Assembly: GCA_947467605.1 (NCBI GenBank)
Contig: CANIII010000018.1
Location: forward strand, 35,776 to 99,775
From: Acidobacteriota bacterium
GTDB taxonomy: Bacteria > Acidobacteriota > Vicinamibacteria > Vicinamibacterales > SCN-69-37
Reading direction: 5' to 3'
Length of the DNA: 64,000 bases
Shown in pieces: positions 19,985-28,635 of the stretch (positions are counted from its first letter, which is position 1; every line of letters begins with the position of its first letter). The translations under genes were made by a program, and so were the position numbers. The notes under the pieces are model-generated. The model searched no databases and was not told the DNA's origin. It saw nothing but the letters and a program-made list of their open reading frames with translations.

Positions 19985-20058
19985 CGAATCGGCGCCTGCA
20001 ACCGGCTGGCAGCATGGCACAAGTCGCACGGCACCGGTTTGGACCACAATAAGAACTC

Positions 20059-21867
20059 ATGTCTCGCAATCGCACCGACATCGCCCCGGCATTCACGTGG
20101 AATCTTGACGACATCTTCCCCACCTGGGACGCGTGGGATGCGGCCCGGCAGGGGCTCGAAGCGCGCATCGATGAATACGCTGCGCTGAGGGGCACGCTGC
20201 ATCAGGGTGCCGAGCGGCTCCTGAGTGCGTTTCGTTTGAACGACGCGCTGGGCAAGCTGGCCTACACCGTCTACTTCTACCCGTCGCTCAAGTACGACGA
20301 AGATCAGCGCGACAACTCGGTGAACGCGCGCCGCCAGCAGGTGCAGGCCCTGATGGCGCGCTGGCAGGAGGCCACCGCGTGGTTCAACCCGGAACTGCTC
20401 GCGATCCCGATCGACGTCGTGCGCGGCTGGATGACGACCAACGCCGACCTCGGCGTGTACCGCTTCGCGATCGAAGAGGTGTACCGCCTGCAGGAACACG
20501 TGCTCGACGAGGCGGGAGAACGACTGCTGTCGCTGTCGACGCGCCTCTCCGGCGCACCGAACGAAGCCTACGGCGCCCTCTCCACATCGGACGCGAAGTT
20601 TCCCGAAGTCACACTCAGCACCGGCGAGACCGTGACGATGTCGTACGGACAGTACCGCGCCGTGCTGGCGATGAATCGCAGTCAGGCCGATCGGCGCGCG
20701 GCATTTCTTGGTCACTATGGCACCTACAACGCGTCGCTCAACACCTACGCGTCGCTCTACCACGGCGTGATTCAGCGCGACTGGTTTCACGCGCGCGCAC
20801 GCGGTTATCACAGCACGCTCGAAGCGGCCCTGCACGGCAACGCCATCCCCACATCGGTCCTCGAGAACCTCATCGAAGTGACGAAGGCCGGCGCGGGCCC
20901 GCTCCGGCGCTATCACCGCGTGCGCCGCACGGCACTCAAGCTCGACAAGTACTACCCCTACGACTTCTCGATCCCGCTCGTGGACTGGGATCGCAAGTAC
21001 GACTACACGACGATGCTCGCGCCGATCGTGGACGCCACGGCACCGCTCGGCCCTGAATATCAAGCGCGCATGTGGCGCGGCTTCCGCGAACGCTGGATCG
21101 ACGTCTACGAAAACCTCGGCAAACGCAGCGGCGCGTACTCCGCACCGGTCTACGGCGTGCATCCCTACATGCTCATGAACTGGAGCGAGACGCTCGACGA
21201 CGTGTTCACGCTGGCGCATGAAATGGGGCACTCCATGCACACGATGCTGTCGCATGAAGCACAGCCGTTCGTGTACTCCGATTACACGATCTTCATCGCC
21301 GAAGTGCCGTCGACGCTCAACGAGCATCTCCTCCTGGAGCACTTGCTCTCGAAGACCACCGACAAGAACGAGCGCATCGTCTTGTTGCAGCACGCGATCG
21401 ACAACATCACGAGCACGTTCTACACGCAGGTGATGTTTGCGAACTTCGAACTCGAAGCGCACCGCATGGTGCAGAACGATGTGCCGGTCACAGCCGAGTC
21501 GCTGAGCGGACTCTACGGATCGATCTTCGAGGCGTACTACGGCGACTCGGTGGATCAGGAGGCGCTGACGCCGATTACGTGGGCGCGCATTCCGCACTTC
21601 TTCAACACGCCGTTCTACGTCTACCAGTACGCCACATGCTTCGCCTCGGCCGCGCGGCTCGCGGCCGAACTGACGGAAGGGTCGGCCGCGTCACGCGAGG
21701 AAGCGCGACTGCGATATTTGAAGCTCCTCAGCTCGGGCGGCAGCGATCATCCGATGACGCTCCTGAAAAACGCCGGCGTCGACCTCTCGCGACCAGAGAC
21801 GGTGCAAGCGACGGTTGATCAGCTCGACAAGCTGGTCAGCCGACTGGAAGCCGAAGTCGGCGCATGA
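20059..21867 (+). CDS. pepF: Oligoendopeptidase F (M3B metallopeptidase)
   Basis: This 602-aa cytoplasmic zinc oligopeptidase cleaves short peptides. The zinc signature is TLAHEMGHSMH, with HEMGH at 387-391 (both His are ligands, the Glu is catalytic), and the third ligand region is FIAEVPSTLNEHLLLEHLL downstream. The N-terminal helical part (about 1-200) contains WNLDDIFPTWDAWDAA, typical of the family, and the C-terminal HFFNTPFYVYQYATCFASAA supplies substrate-binding Tyr/His residues. Length is as expected. Its stop overlaps the start of the EamA gene, so the two are translationally coupled. Confidence 0.95.
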   Translation: MSRNRTDIAPAFTWNLDDIFPTWDAWDAARQGLEARIDEYAALRGTLHQGAERLLSAFRLNDALGKLAYTVYFYPSLKYDEDQRDNSVNARRQQVQALMARWQEATAWFNPELLAIPIDVVRGWMTTNADLGVYRFAIEEVYRLQEHVLDEAGERLLSLSTRLSGAPNEAYGALSTSDAKFPEVTLSTGETVTMSYGQYRAVLAMNRSQADRRAAFLGHYGTYNASLNTYASLYHGVIQRDWFHARARGYHSTLEAALHGNAIPTSVLENLIEVTKAGAGPLRRYHRVRRTALKLDKYYPYDFSIPLVDWDRKYDYTTMLAPIVDATAPLGPEYQARMWRGFRERWIDVYENLGKRSGAYSAPVYGVHPYMLMNWSETLDDVFTLAHEMGHSMHTMLSHEAQPFVYSDYTIFIAEVPSTLNEHLLLEHLLSKTTDKNERIVLLQHAIDNITSTFYTQVMFANFELEAHRMVQNDVPVTAESLSGLYGSIFEAYYGDSVDQEALTPITWARIPHFFNTPFYVYQYATCFASAARLAAELTEGSAASREEARLRYLKLLSSGGSDHPMTLLKNAGVDLSRPETVQATVDQLDKLVSRLEAEVGA

Positions 21868-22283
21868 CCTGGTGGATGTTCGCGGTGTTGTCGGCGGTCG
21901 CTGCGGCGGCCACGGCGATTCTCGCGAAGATCGGCATCGCGAACGTCCCCTCTAATCTCGCCACCGCCATCCGCACCGTCGTCATTCTCGTCTTCGCGTG
22001 GGGCATCGTGATTGCGCGCGGCGAGTACCGGTCACTGCCGCTGATTTCGAATCGGTCCTGGATGTTTCTGGCGCTCTCAGGGATTGCGACCGGCCTGTCG
22101 TGGCTCGCGTACTTCCGCGCGCTCCAAATGGCGCCGGCATCCAAAGTCGCGCCGATCGACAAATTGAGCCTCGCCATCACCATCGCACTCGCCGTTTTCG
22201 TTCTGGGCGAGGCCGTGTCCTGGAAAACTGCTCTCGGCGCCGCACTCATTGTCATTGGCGCCTTGCTGACCCTGGCCGGCTGA
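21864..22283 (+). CDS. Half-size EamA/DMT family transporter
   Basis: This 139-aa membrane protein has about five hydrophobic helices and is a single EamA repeat (COG2510-like). Signature pieces are ILAKIGIANVPSNLATAIRT, SGIATGLSWLAYFRALQ, and APIDKLSLAITIALAVFVLG followed by the Gly-rich last helix. Full-size drug/metabolite transporters have two such repeats, so this short type presumably works as a dimer. The substrate is unknown. The start overlaps the pepF stop by 4 bp. Confidence 0.85.
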   Translation: MTWWMFAVLSAVAAAATAILAKIGIANVPSNLATAIRTVVILVFAWGIVIARGEYRSLPLISNRSWMFLALSGIATGLSWLAYFRALQMAPASKVAPIDKLSLAITIALAVFVLGEAVSWKTALGAALIVIGALLTLAG

Positions 22284-22598
22284 CCCCACTTTTTCACGTA
22301 CCGCGCACCCGATTTGCCAGTACGCTGATGGTTTGGTCCGGCCTTCGCGGGCGGATCCGAGAGCTGTGCCCGGAGTTGGTGAAATGACCTCCAAGCCGGC
22401 TGCGCAGGACTCTTGGATCAGTACTTCGGATCTTCGGATTTTTGGAGAATGCACCTTTTCCAACTGTAGAAACGTCCAAGGGAGTCAGCCGTTAAACCGC
22501 TGATTTCAGATTAGTTAACCGATCGACACACTGTGCGGCGGGTTGCCCGCCGTACGGCACGATCCTTCCTTATATAGAGAGCAGCACCCAACGCCCCC
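22284..22598. other. 315-bp non-coding gap with hairpins and promoter-like sequence
   Basis: No gene was found. Near 22335-22358 a GC hairpin (GGTCCG...CGGATCC) could end the pepF/EamA transcript. GGCGGG-TTG-CCCGCC (22537-22551) is a strong hairpin followed immediately by the perfect palindrome GCCGTACGGC (22549-22558). TTATATA about 25-30 nt before the ATG at 22599 may be the -10 region of the DUF349 gene. The middle (22340-22480) is structured and could hold a small RNA, but it matches no family I can name. Confidence 0.4.
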
Positions 22599-25500
22599 AT
22601 GGGAATCATCGATAAACTCAAAGGCACCCCGAAATGGAAGAACGCCGACTCCGCGGTCCGAATTGAAGGACTGAGGGAGACGGATGACCCGACCGTGTTT
22701 GCGGAGGTCCTCGAGACCGACGCGGACGCCAAGGTTCGGCGAGTGGCGGTGAGTAAGGTCGAGGATCCGGCGGCGCTGGCACGGGCCGCGTCGGGTGATG
22801 CCGACGAGGATGTGCGAGACAAGGCGTCGGACCGGCTGATCGCGTTGGCCAACGACGGGAATACCCCTGAAGCCACCGCGGTCGCGGCAGCGCAGGGCAT
22901 CAGCGACAACCGCCGGTTGTCGACGGTGGCGAAGACCTCACCTCATGCGGCCGTACGCACCGCCGCACTGGCGCGAATTTCAGACGTTCGCGCGCTCGGC
23001 AGTATCGCGCGCAATGCGAAAGACGAGCACACGGCGCGCGCCGCGTTCGATCGCCTGATGGCCTCCGGAGTGTCCAAGGATGCGGGCACTCAAGTCGGTA
23101 CCAAGAACGACGAACTTCTCAACATCGCTCTCAAGAGCGAACACAAGGATCTGGCTTTGGCCGCCTTCGACACTTTGGTCGGATCGGCTTCACCGGATCG
23201 TGCGCAACTCGAGATGATCGAGACACGGGCGTCACAGAAGCCCGTGCAGAAACGCGCCAGGACCCTCATGCAGCAGATGGATGACGCTGAAGCCGCTCGC
23301 CGCGCCGCCGCCGAAGAACAGGCCCGCCGCGAACAACAGATTATTGATGCCGTTGATCAGGTCGCACTTGCGTACGCTGATTGGGAAAAGGGCGAAGCGG
23401 AACTCGCGCGCCTCACGGCCGTGTGGACGTCGCTCAGCGACATCGCACCGGAGTCGGTCGAAAAATTCTCCAACGCTACCGGCCATGCCCGCGCCGCGCT
23501 CGATGCGCGACGCCGTGATGCCGCAGCCGCCGCTGACAAAGCGCGTCGCGAAGCCGAAGAGGCCGAGGAACACGGTCGCCAGCGCGCCGAAGCGCTGGCC
23601 ACCCGTGAAGCGCTCTGTGCGCGCGTCGAGACACTCGACGGCGACCACGCCATCGAACAACTGAATGCAATTGAAGAAGATTGGCGATCGCTCGCGCCAC
23701 TCGTCGGGAATGGCCCGGAGGCCTCTCGACTGGCCGAGCGTTTCGCCGTGGCGGTGGCCGCGTGCCGCAAACGCCACGAGCTGGGTGCCACCCTCGACGA
23801 GACTCGATCCAAATTCGAGACCCTCGTCGTGGCTGCTGAGGCGCTGCCGTCGTTGGAGGAGGCGACGGCCGCTGCCGAGCAATGGCGCAAGCTCGTGCGC
23901 GAGGCGCGCGGCCTCGCCACCGTTCTCAACAACGCCGCTCGCCCGGCCGAAGACCTGAACGCGCGGCTCGACGCCGTAGCGGCCGTGTTCGCGGGACGCG
24001 AGAACGTGTCGAAGGAAAGTGAAGAGAAGACCCGCCTCGAACTGCTCACGCGCGTGCAGCGCATGACGGATCGCGCCAAGCGCGTCGCCGAAGCCGACCA
24101 GATCACGCTGAAGGAAGGCGAACGCCTCCTGAAAGACATTCGCGCGATGCTCGACGAAGCCGCCGCGAACGACCGCAAAGACTTCAACGACGCGGCCTCG
24201 GCTTTGCGACAGCAGCTCGAAAAAGTCGCGCCGCGCGTGCGCGACCTCCGCGAGATGGACGACTGGCGCCGGTTCGCCAACTCTCAGGCGCAGGAACGCC
24301 TGATCCTCGAAGCCGAAACGCTGGTCGCGAAGCTCGCGCTCGAAGAGCAGCAGAGCCTCCCGTCCGATCTGGCGACCGCCGCGCGCACACTGCGCGACCT
24401 CCACACCAAGTGGAAGAGCGCCGCCGAAGCGCCGCGTGACCAGGCACAGCGCCTCTGGGAACGCTTCCGCACCGCCACCGACTTGATCCGCCTGCGCTGC
24501 GAGCAGTACTTCAAACAGCAGCGTGATGCGCGTGCTGCCAGTGTGGCAGCCCGAACGGTACTCGTCGAAGAAGCCGAGGCGCTCACCGCCTCGACCGACT
24601 GGGTCAAGGCCGCCACACGCTTCCAGGAACTGCAGGAAGCCTGGAATGCCTCGGGTCCCGCGCAGAAGCCCGGCGGCCACGAAGGTGGTCCAGACCCGAC
24701 GCGCGATCTGATGCGTCGTTTCCGTGCCGCCTCCAACCAATTCTTCTCCCGTCGCCGGGAAGACCTCATGACCCGCAAGAAGGTCTGGGGCGATAACCAG
24801 TCGAAGAAGGAAGCTCTCTGTGCGCGCGCGGAAGAACTTGCGCAGTCGACCGACTGGGATGCCGCGTCTTCAGAAATGAAGAAGCTGCAGGCGGAATGGA
24901 AGACGGTTGGTCCGCTGCGTCGCGCCAAGTCTGAACAGCTCTGGACGAAGTTCCGCGCGGCCGCAGACCTCTTTTTCGAGCGCTTCAAGAACCGTCACGA
25001 GCTCGCGCTCGCCGGCAAGATTGCGGAACGCGAAGCGTGGCTGGCGGAACTCGACGCCGTCGCGGCGACCGAAGGCGATGCGCCGGAAGGTCTCGCCGAC
25101 AAGATTCAGACGCTGCGGACCACGTGGAATCGCGCCGTGCCGATCCCGAGCGCAGAGTTCCGCGCGCTAGTCGAGCGGTGGCAGAAGACGCTGGCGAGCA
25201 TCATCGCGAAGTGGCCCGACGCGTTCAAGGGCACCGACGTGGATCCGGCCGCGGCAGCACAGCGGATGGAAAAGCTGGTCGCCAAGGTCGAAGCCCTGCT
25301 GAAGGATCTCGGCGCGGCGCCGTCCGAACAGAAGAAGAATCTTTCTCCAACCGAAGAGCTCGCACTGAAACTGCGCAACGCCTTCGCGACCAACGCGATG
25401 GGCAAAGACAAGCAGGACGATGCGAAGTGGCGGAGTGCGAACGATTCGCTGAAGGACGCGCAGCAGGCGTGGCAGCGTTTGCCGCCGATCGTGAGCGACG

Positions 25501-25733
25501 ACGCGACAAAGCTCGAACAGCGCTTCACGAACGCGGCGCGTAAGGTGGCGGACCTCATTCGCCGCAACATGCCGGCGAATGGACCATCGCAGCAGTATGC
25601 GAACCACACGGGTCAGGATCGCGTGCGTCGTGAAGACCGCGGCGATCGTGGCGATCGCAAGCCGGGCGGTGGACGTCCGGGTGGACCAGGCGCTGGTGCA
25701 CGCAAGCCTGGCGTGCCGACGGGCGCCCGCTAG
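22599..25733 (+). CDS. DUF349-repeat coiled-coil protein with HEAT-like N-terminus
   Basis: This 1044-aa acidic cytoplasmic protein has residues 1 to about 220 made of short helical repeats resembling HEAT units (for example ETDADAKVRRVAVSKVEDPA). A charged coiled coil follows (about 230-340). Repeated DUF349 units come next, recognisable by the pattern LWxxFRxAxDxxxxR: LWERFRTATDLIRLRC, LMRRFRAASNQFFSRR and LWTKFRAAADLFFERF, each preceded by xxWKxxGP-like turns. The tail is Arg/Gly/Asp-rich and disordered (RREDRGDRGDRKPGGGRPGG). DUF349 proteins are widespread but of unknown function. Monocistronic. Confidence 0.85.
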   Translation: MGIIDKLKGTPKWKNADSAVRIEGLRETDDPTVFAEVLETDADAKVRRVAVSKVEDPAALARAASGDADEDVRDKASDRLIALANDGNTPEATAVAAAQGISDNRRLSTVAKTSPHAAVRTAALARISDVRALGSIARNAKDEHTARAAFDRLMASGVSKDAGTQVGTKNDELLNIALKSEHKDLALAAFDTLVGSASPDRAQLEMIETRASQKPVQKRARTLMQQMDDAEAARRAAAEEQARREQQIIDAVDQVALAYADWEKGEAELARLTAVWTSLSDIAPESVEKFSNATGHARAALDARRRDAAAAADKARREAEEAEEHGRQRAEALATREALCARVETLDGDHAIEQLNAIEEDWRSLAPLVGNGPEASRLAERFAVAVAACRKRHELGATLDETRSKFETLVVAAEALPSLEEATAAAEQWRKLVREARGLATVLNNAARPAEDLNARLDAVAAVFAGRENVSKESEEKTRLELLTRVQRMTDRAKRVAEADQITLKEGERLLKDIRAMLDEAAANDRKDFNDAASALRQQLEKVAPRVRDLREMDDWRRFANSQAQERLILEAETLVAKLALEEQQSLPSDLATAARTLRDLHTKWKSAAEAPRDQAQRLWERFRTATDLIRLRCEQYFKQQRDARAASVAARTVLVEEAEALTASTDWVKAATRFQELQEAWNASGPAQKPGGHEGGPDPTRDLMRRFRAASNQFFSRRREDLMTRKKVWGDNQSKKEALCARAEELAQSTDWDAASSEMKKLQAEWKTVGPLRRAKSEQLWTKFRAAADLFFERFKNRHELALAGKIAEREAWLAELDAVAATEGDAPEGLADKIQTLRTTWNRAVPIPSAEFRALVERWQKTLASIIAKWPDAFKGTDVDPAAAAQRMEKLVAKVEALLKDLGAAPSEQKKNLSPTEELALKLRNAFATNAMGKDKQDDAKWRSANDSLKDAQQAWQRLPPIVSDDATKLEQRFTNAARKVADLIRRNMPANGPSQQYANHTGQDRVRREDRGDRGDRKPGGGRPGGPGAGARKPGVPTGAR

Positions 25734-25744
25734 CCGCGCTTTCC

Positions 25745-26014
25745 CTAGCCGCCGAATCTCTCGAGATTGCGAAGTCGAGCCTTACGGGCTTCTTCTTCGC
25801 GATCTCGAGGTTTTGCGTTCACGACAAGTGAGCGCACCAACGTGCTCGCGGCCAGCGTCATCTGCTCCACGGCGCGATTGAACACCTCTTCATTCGCCTG
25901 TGACGGCTTACTCATTCCGCTGAGCTTGCGCACGAACTGCAGCGCCGACGCATGGATCTCCTCGTCGGTGGCCGGCGGCGCGAAGTTGGCGAGCGTCTTG
26001 ATGTTGCGGCACAT
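25745..26014 (-). CDS. DUF2277 family protein
   Basis: This 89-aa protein matches the small conserved DUF2277 family (COG5552) along its length: MCRNIKTLANFAPPATDEEI at the start, ALQFVRKLSGMSKPSQANEE in the middle and AKPRDREEEARKARLR at the end. The N-terminal MCRNIK motif is invariant in the family. Function is unknown. It lies immediately downstream (12 nt) of the VanX-like dipeptidase gene in the same orientation. Confidence 0.9.
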   Translation of the reverse strand: MCRNIKTLANFAPPATDEEIHASALQFVRKLSGMSKPSQANEEVFNRAVEQMTLAASTLVRSLVVNAKPRDREEEARKARLRNLERFGG

Positions 26015-26026
26015 AGCGCCAGTCTC

Positions 26027-27007
26027 CTACTTGATCCTGTCGAACACCACATTGCCGATGGCGTAGCTCTTCCAGTCTTTGTAGTCGAAGTGCCACCACT
26101 CTTCGGGATTCACCGCAAAGCCCTCCGCTTCCATCAGCCGGCGCAGGAGCGCTCGATGCCAGCGTTGAAGGCTCGTGCCGCCAGGATAGAACGCGTATGC
26201 GCGCGATGTGCTTTCGTCATACGTGCTCGGCATCTCGATGACGGCGCCGGTCTTGAGATCGTAGAGCGTGAGATCCACCGCGGCACCGCGATTGTGTTTT
26301 GAGCCACTCGCCGGATTGGCCACGAGCCACTTCTTCTCCGCCGGCGTGCATTCATAGAAGGTGCGCGTCACGTACCATGGGCGATAGCCGTCGTGAATCA
26401 GCAGACCGTACCCGAGTGGCTTCAGTGCCTGTTGCACGCGGAGCACCGCGTCGGCGGCGGGTCGCTGTAGAAACGCGCGCGCCTCGGAATAGAACACTGA
26501 TCCCAGAAAATTGTTCGTCGTCGCGTATCGAATGTCGAGCTTGATGGCGGGATCGACCTTCGCGAGCTCGACGAGATCTGCGGGCTTGAAGTCGCCCGTC
26601 TCCTTCGGAGGATCGACCGTTAGCGATTCCCTCAGCACGTCGACGACGTTGCGGATCGGCGTGACTTTGAGTTGGCCGCCGTCGGCTGGGCCAACTTGTG
26701 CTCTGCGGTAGTCAACACCATTGAGGCGCAGGCTGATCGATCGTCCGCTGCCGTCTTCCGCGCTGCTGAACTCCATGATCGGCTGTGGTTCGCCGCGATC
26801 CAACGCCGCCCACGGCCGGCCGCCCCGCTCGAGCACAAGCAGGTGCCCGGTGAGGCTGTCGTATTCCCCGATCAGATTCTTCACGGCCATCGGCGGTGCC
26901 GCGGGCTTGGGTGCCGTCGGATTCTCGGGCTCGCGCGGGTACGACGGTTCCTGTGTCTGCGCACTGACGACGGCACTGAGGGCGAGAGCGATGAGCAGTT
27001 TCTTCAT
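26027..27007 (-). CDS. Secreted D-alanyl-D-alanine dipeptidase (VanX-like, M15D)
   Basis: This 326-aa protein has a signal peptide (MKKLLIALALSAVVSAQ), an extra N-terminal beta region (about 35-125) and a C-terminal peptidase domain (about 140-326). The zinc and catalytic motifs are complete: SKHNRGAAVD (236-245; H238 and D245 as ligands) and EEWWHFDY (302-309; E303 catalytic, H306 ligand). DIRYATTNNFLG and HDGYRPWYVTRTFYE are further family landmarks. The enzyme should cleave D-Ala-D-Ala in the periplasm for peptidoglycan turnover. No other vancomycin-resistance genes are nearby, so housekeeping use is more likely than resistance. Confidence 0.9.
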   Translation of the reverse strand: MKKLLIALALSAVVSAQTQEPSYPREPENPTAPKPAAPPMAVKNLIGEYDSLTGHLLVLERGGRPWAALDRGEPQPIMEFSSAEDGSGRSISLRLNGVDYRRAQVGPADGGQLKVTPIRNVVDVLRESLTVDPPKETGDFKPADLVELAKVDPAIKLDIRYATTNNFLGSVFYSEARAFLQRPAADAVLRVQQALKPLGYGLLIHDGYRPWYVTRTFYECTPAEKKWLVANPASGSKHNRGAAVDLTLYDLKTGAVIEMPSTYDESTSRAYAFYPGGTSLQRWHRALLRRLMEAEGFAVNPEEWWHFDYKDWKSYAIGNVVFDRIK

Positions 27008-27013
27008 GTCGGT

Positions 27014-27421
27014 CTAATACTCCACCACTCGAAGTCCTGGCATCCGGTTGAAGTCTTTGACATTCCTCGTGACGAGCGGGGCGTCGTCATTGAGCGCGGC
27101 CGTCGCGATCAACAGGTCCATGGCCGAGCCAGGTCGGCCCTTGACGGCCGTCGAGGCCAGGAGTCGTCCGTAGGTGCCGGCAAACCGATCGTCGGGATAC
27201 GACACAAGCAGACCAGATACGAGCTGGTCGAGCGCTTCATGTTCTGCGAGGGGACGCCGTGCGAGTTCGGCGCCGGCCCGCAGTTCGCACAGTACATGCA
27301 CTGAGACACCGAGTATTTCGGTCGAGTCGAGCGTTTCCAGAAACTCCGTAGCCGGCCCGGGCCGCTCCCTGGCCGTCTCGCGGAGCAAATCGATCAGGAA
27401 ACAACTGTCGAGGTGCGTCAT
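27014..27421 (-). CDS. vapC: VapC-type PIN-domain toxin
   Basis: This 135-aa PIN ribonuclease has the acidic active-site set D5 (in LDSCFLIDLL), E46 (in LCELRAGAE), D102 (in SAMDLLIATAAL) and the TRNVKDFNRM strand ending with D123. VapC toxins cut specific RNAs, often tRNA or rRNA. Its start overlaps the stop of the antitoxin gene (ATGA), the usual coupling in vapBC operons. Type II toxin-antitoxin assignment is well supported by motif and context. Confidence 0.9.
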   Translation of the reverse strand: MTHLDSCFLIDLLRETARERPGPATEFLETLDSTEILGVSVHVLCELRAGAELARRPLAEHEALDQLVSGLLVSYPDDRFAGTYGRLLASTAVKGRPGSAMDLLIATAALNDDAPLVTRNVKDFNRMPGLRVVEY

Positions 27422-27651
27422 CGACGAACGGCTCTCGCGGGATCGAGACGGCGCGCCCGGACGAGGCGATCCATGGCGTCGAGGGCGGGCTCGCTGACCC
27501 GAAGCCCGGCGAGGCGCTCACGCAACCGTCCGGCAGTTGGCTGCGGACCGAAGTGCGATTTGATGACTTGAGAAAACGACTGCCCGTCGCGCTTGTTCCG
27601 CGAGAGCAAGTCGTACGCCGCCATGTCGATCGTGATCGTTTTGACTGCCAT
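27418..27651 (-). CDS. vapB: VapB-like antitoxin
   Basis: The protein is 77 aa from the ATG at 27651; the open frame begins five codons earlier, inside a repeated operator-like sequence. MAVKTITIDMAAYDLLSRNK is a ribbon-helix-helix-like DNA-binding start, followed by GQSFSQVIKSHFG and an Arg-rich C-terminal half that would wrap the toxin. It lies directly upstream of, and overlaps, vapC. It is expected to neutralise VapC and repress the operon. Confidence 0.85.
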   Translation of the reverse strand: MAVKTITIDMAAYDLLSRNKRDGQSFSQVIKSHFGPQPTAGRLRERLAGLRVSEPALDAMDRLVRARRLDPARAVRR

Positions 27652-27669
27652 GCACTTATCATGCACTTA
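27649..27669. promoter_or_regulatory. Tandem CATGCACTTA repeats at the vapB start
   Basis: CATGCACTTA occurs at 27649-27658 and again at 27660-27669, an 11-bp period that puts both copies on the same face of the helix. The first copy contains the vapB start codon. Autorepression by VapBC through such repeats is typical of the family, so this is a likely operator. Confidence 0.5.
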
Positions 27670-27714
27670 CACGAGTGTGGCCGCAAGCACTGGTGCTCAG
27701 CGCCCCTCTCCCGC

Positions 27715-28176
27715 TCAGCGCAGCCGCTTCCTGAAGTTCACGAAATTGCCCTCGACGGCGTACCCGAGGGCGACGTGCGCTTTGACGGAGCGTCGGTGAT
27801 CCGTCCACGTGTCAGACGCCATCTCGCGGCAGCCGTGCGATCGGCACCAGCGTTCGGCGGCGGCAAAGAGCGCGCGACCGATTCCCTGTTTTCGCAGGTG
27901 CGACGCCACATACCAGCCTTCGATGAAACCCACCGCGCGAACAGGATCGCATCCGTTTGCGTGTGATCTGAGGCCGACTTCGACAAAGCCGACCAGCGCA
28001 CCATCGCGCTCGGCGACGAACATCGTCAACGGCAGAATGCTGCGCGGCTTGCCGTTGAGAATTGAGCGGATTTGTCGACCGTGATCGCGCGTGGATTCTT
28101 TCGGCCAGAGCGCGACGAGCATCGCGAGCAGGTCTCGGTAGTCGCGGCGTTCCACGGGGCGGACGGTGAGTGTCAT
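27715..28176 (-). CDS. GNAT acetyltransferase, aminoglycoside 6'-N-acetyltransferase (AAC(6'))-like
   Basis: The protein is 153 aa from the ATG at 28176 (MTLTVRPVERRDYRDLLAML). The GNAT core is clear: the acetyl-CoA loop RKQGIGRALFAAAERW (motif A, Q/RxxGxG/A), preceded by GFIEGWYVASHLR. The C-terminal region (REMASDTWTDHRRSVKAHVA and LGYAVEGNFVNFRKRL) follows the pattern of AAC(6')-I enzymes, in which EGWYV, ASDT and FRK are conserved. An environmental AAC(6') homologue is the best call; activity on aminoglycosides is inference. Confidence 0.75.
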   Translation of the reverse strand: MTLTVRPVERRDYRDLLAMLVALWPKESTRDHGRQIRSILNGKPRSILPLTMFVAERDGALVGFVEVGLRSHANGCDPVRAVGFIEGWYVASHLRKQGIGRALFAAAERWCRSHGCREMASDTWTDHRRSVKAHVALGYAVEGNFVNFRKRLR

Positions 28177-28195
28177 CTCGATGGGGTCCGGTGCT

Positions 28196-28219
28196 GATTG
28201 TACCGAACGTGACACAATC
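28196..28219. promoter_or_regulatory. Inverted repeat between divergent genes
   Basis: GATTGT (28196-28201) and ACAATC (28214-28219) form a dyad with a 12-nt centre in the 50-bp gap between the acetyltransferase and the divergent unknown gene. It could be an operator; support is the symmetry and position only. Confidence 0.25.
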
Positions 28220-28226
28220 GCTGCAC

Positions 28227-28628
28227 ATGGCCAAGCGAGCGAAGACGTCGAAGAAGAAGGCATCACCGAAAGCCACCGCACCGCAGTTCGACACGTTTGT
28301 GGACGTGAAGGGCTACAACATTTCGCAGCTGTTGGCGGATCGTGGAACGGGCGATCCGGTCGCGCTGATTCGACTGATCCGCAAGCAGAACAAGGTCACG
28401 ATTGACGTGGGCTACGTGCTCTTCTTCGGCGACGACCAGAAACTGCCCGGCGACTGGGTGCAGGGTGCCGGCACCGATCGCGAGACGATCATCATGCACG
28501 CGCACTCGATCGACTACGAGCGCATCCTCGACGTCCTCCGCAACGAAGCTGCCGTTCGCGTCTACTTCTCTGGGCCGACGGAAGACGACGGCATTGCGGA
28601 GATCCGGTCGCTGCGCGAGAATTTCTAG
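28227..28628 (+). CDS. Hypothetical protein with Lys-rich N-terminus
   Basis: This 133-aa protein starts at the ATG at 28227 (MAKRAKTSKKKASPKATAP); the frame is open further upstream but overlaps the divergent gene's start. After the basic, disordered leader (about 20 residues) comes an alpha/beta region with VDVGYVLFFGDDQKLPGDW and HAHSIDYERILDVLRNEAA. I do not recognise the family. It converges with the zinc-ribbon gene, 7 bp apart. Confidence 0.6.
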   Translation: MAKRAKTSKKKASPKATAPQFDTFVDVKGYNISQLLADRGTGDPVALIRLIRKQNKVTIDVGYVLFFGDDQKLPGDWVQGAGTDRETIIMHAHSIDYERILDVLRNEAAVRVYFSGPTEDDGIAEIRSLRENF

Positions 28629-28635
28629 ACGGGTC

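Noticed and set aside
19981..21597. A 538-codon minus-strand open frame over pepF
   Set aside because: It is antisense to a complete oligoendopeptidase F with an intact zinc site; its composition shows no family.
26027..27007. Vancomycin resistance determinant (vanX)
   Set aside because: The enzyme is VanX-like but has a signal peptide, and no vanH, vanA or vanRS gene is present, so a cell-wall recycling role is more likely.
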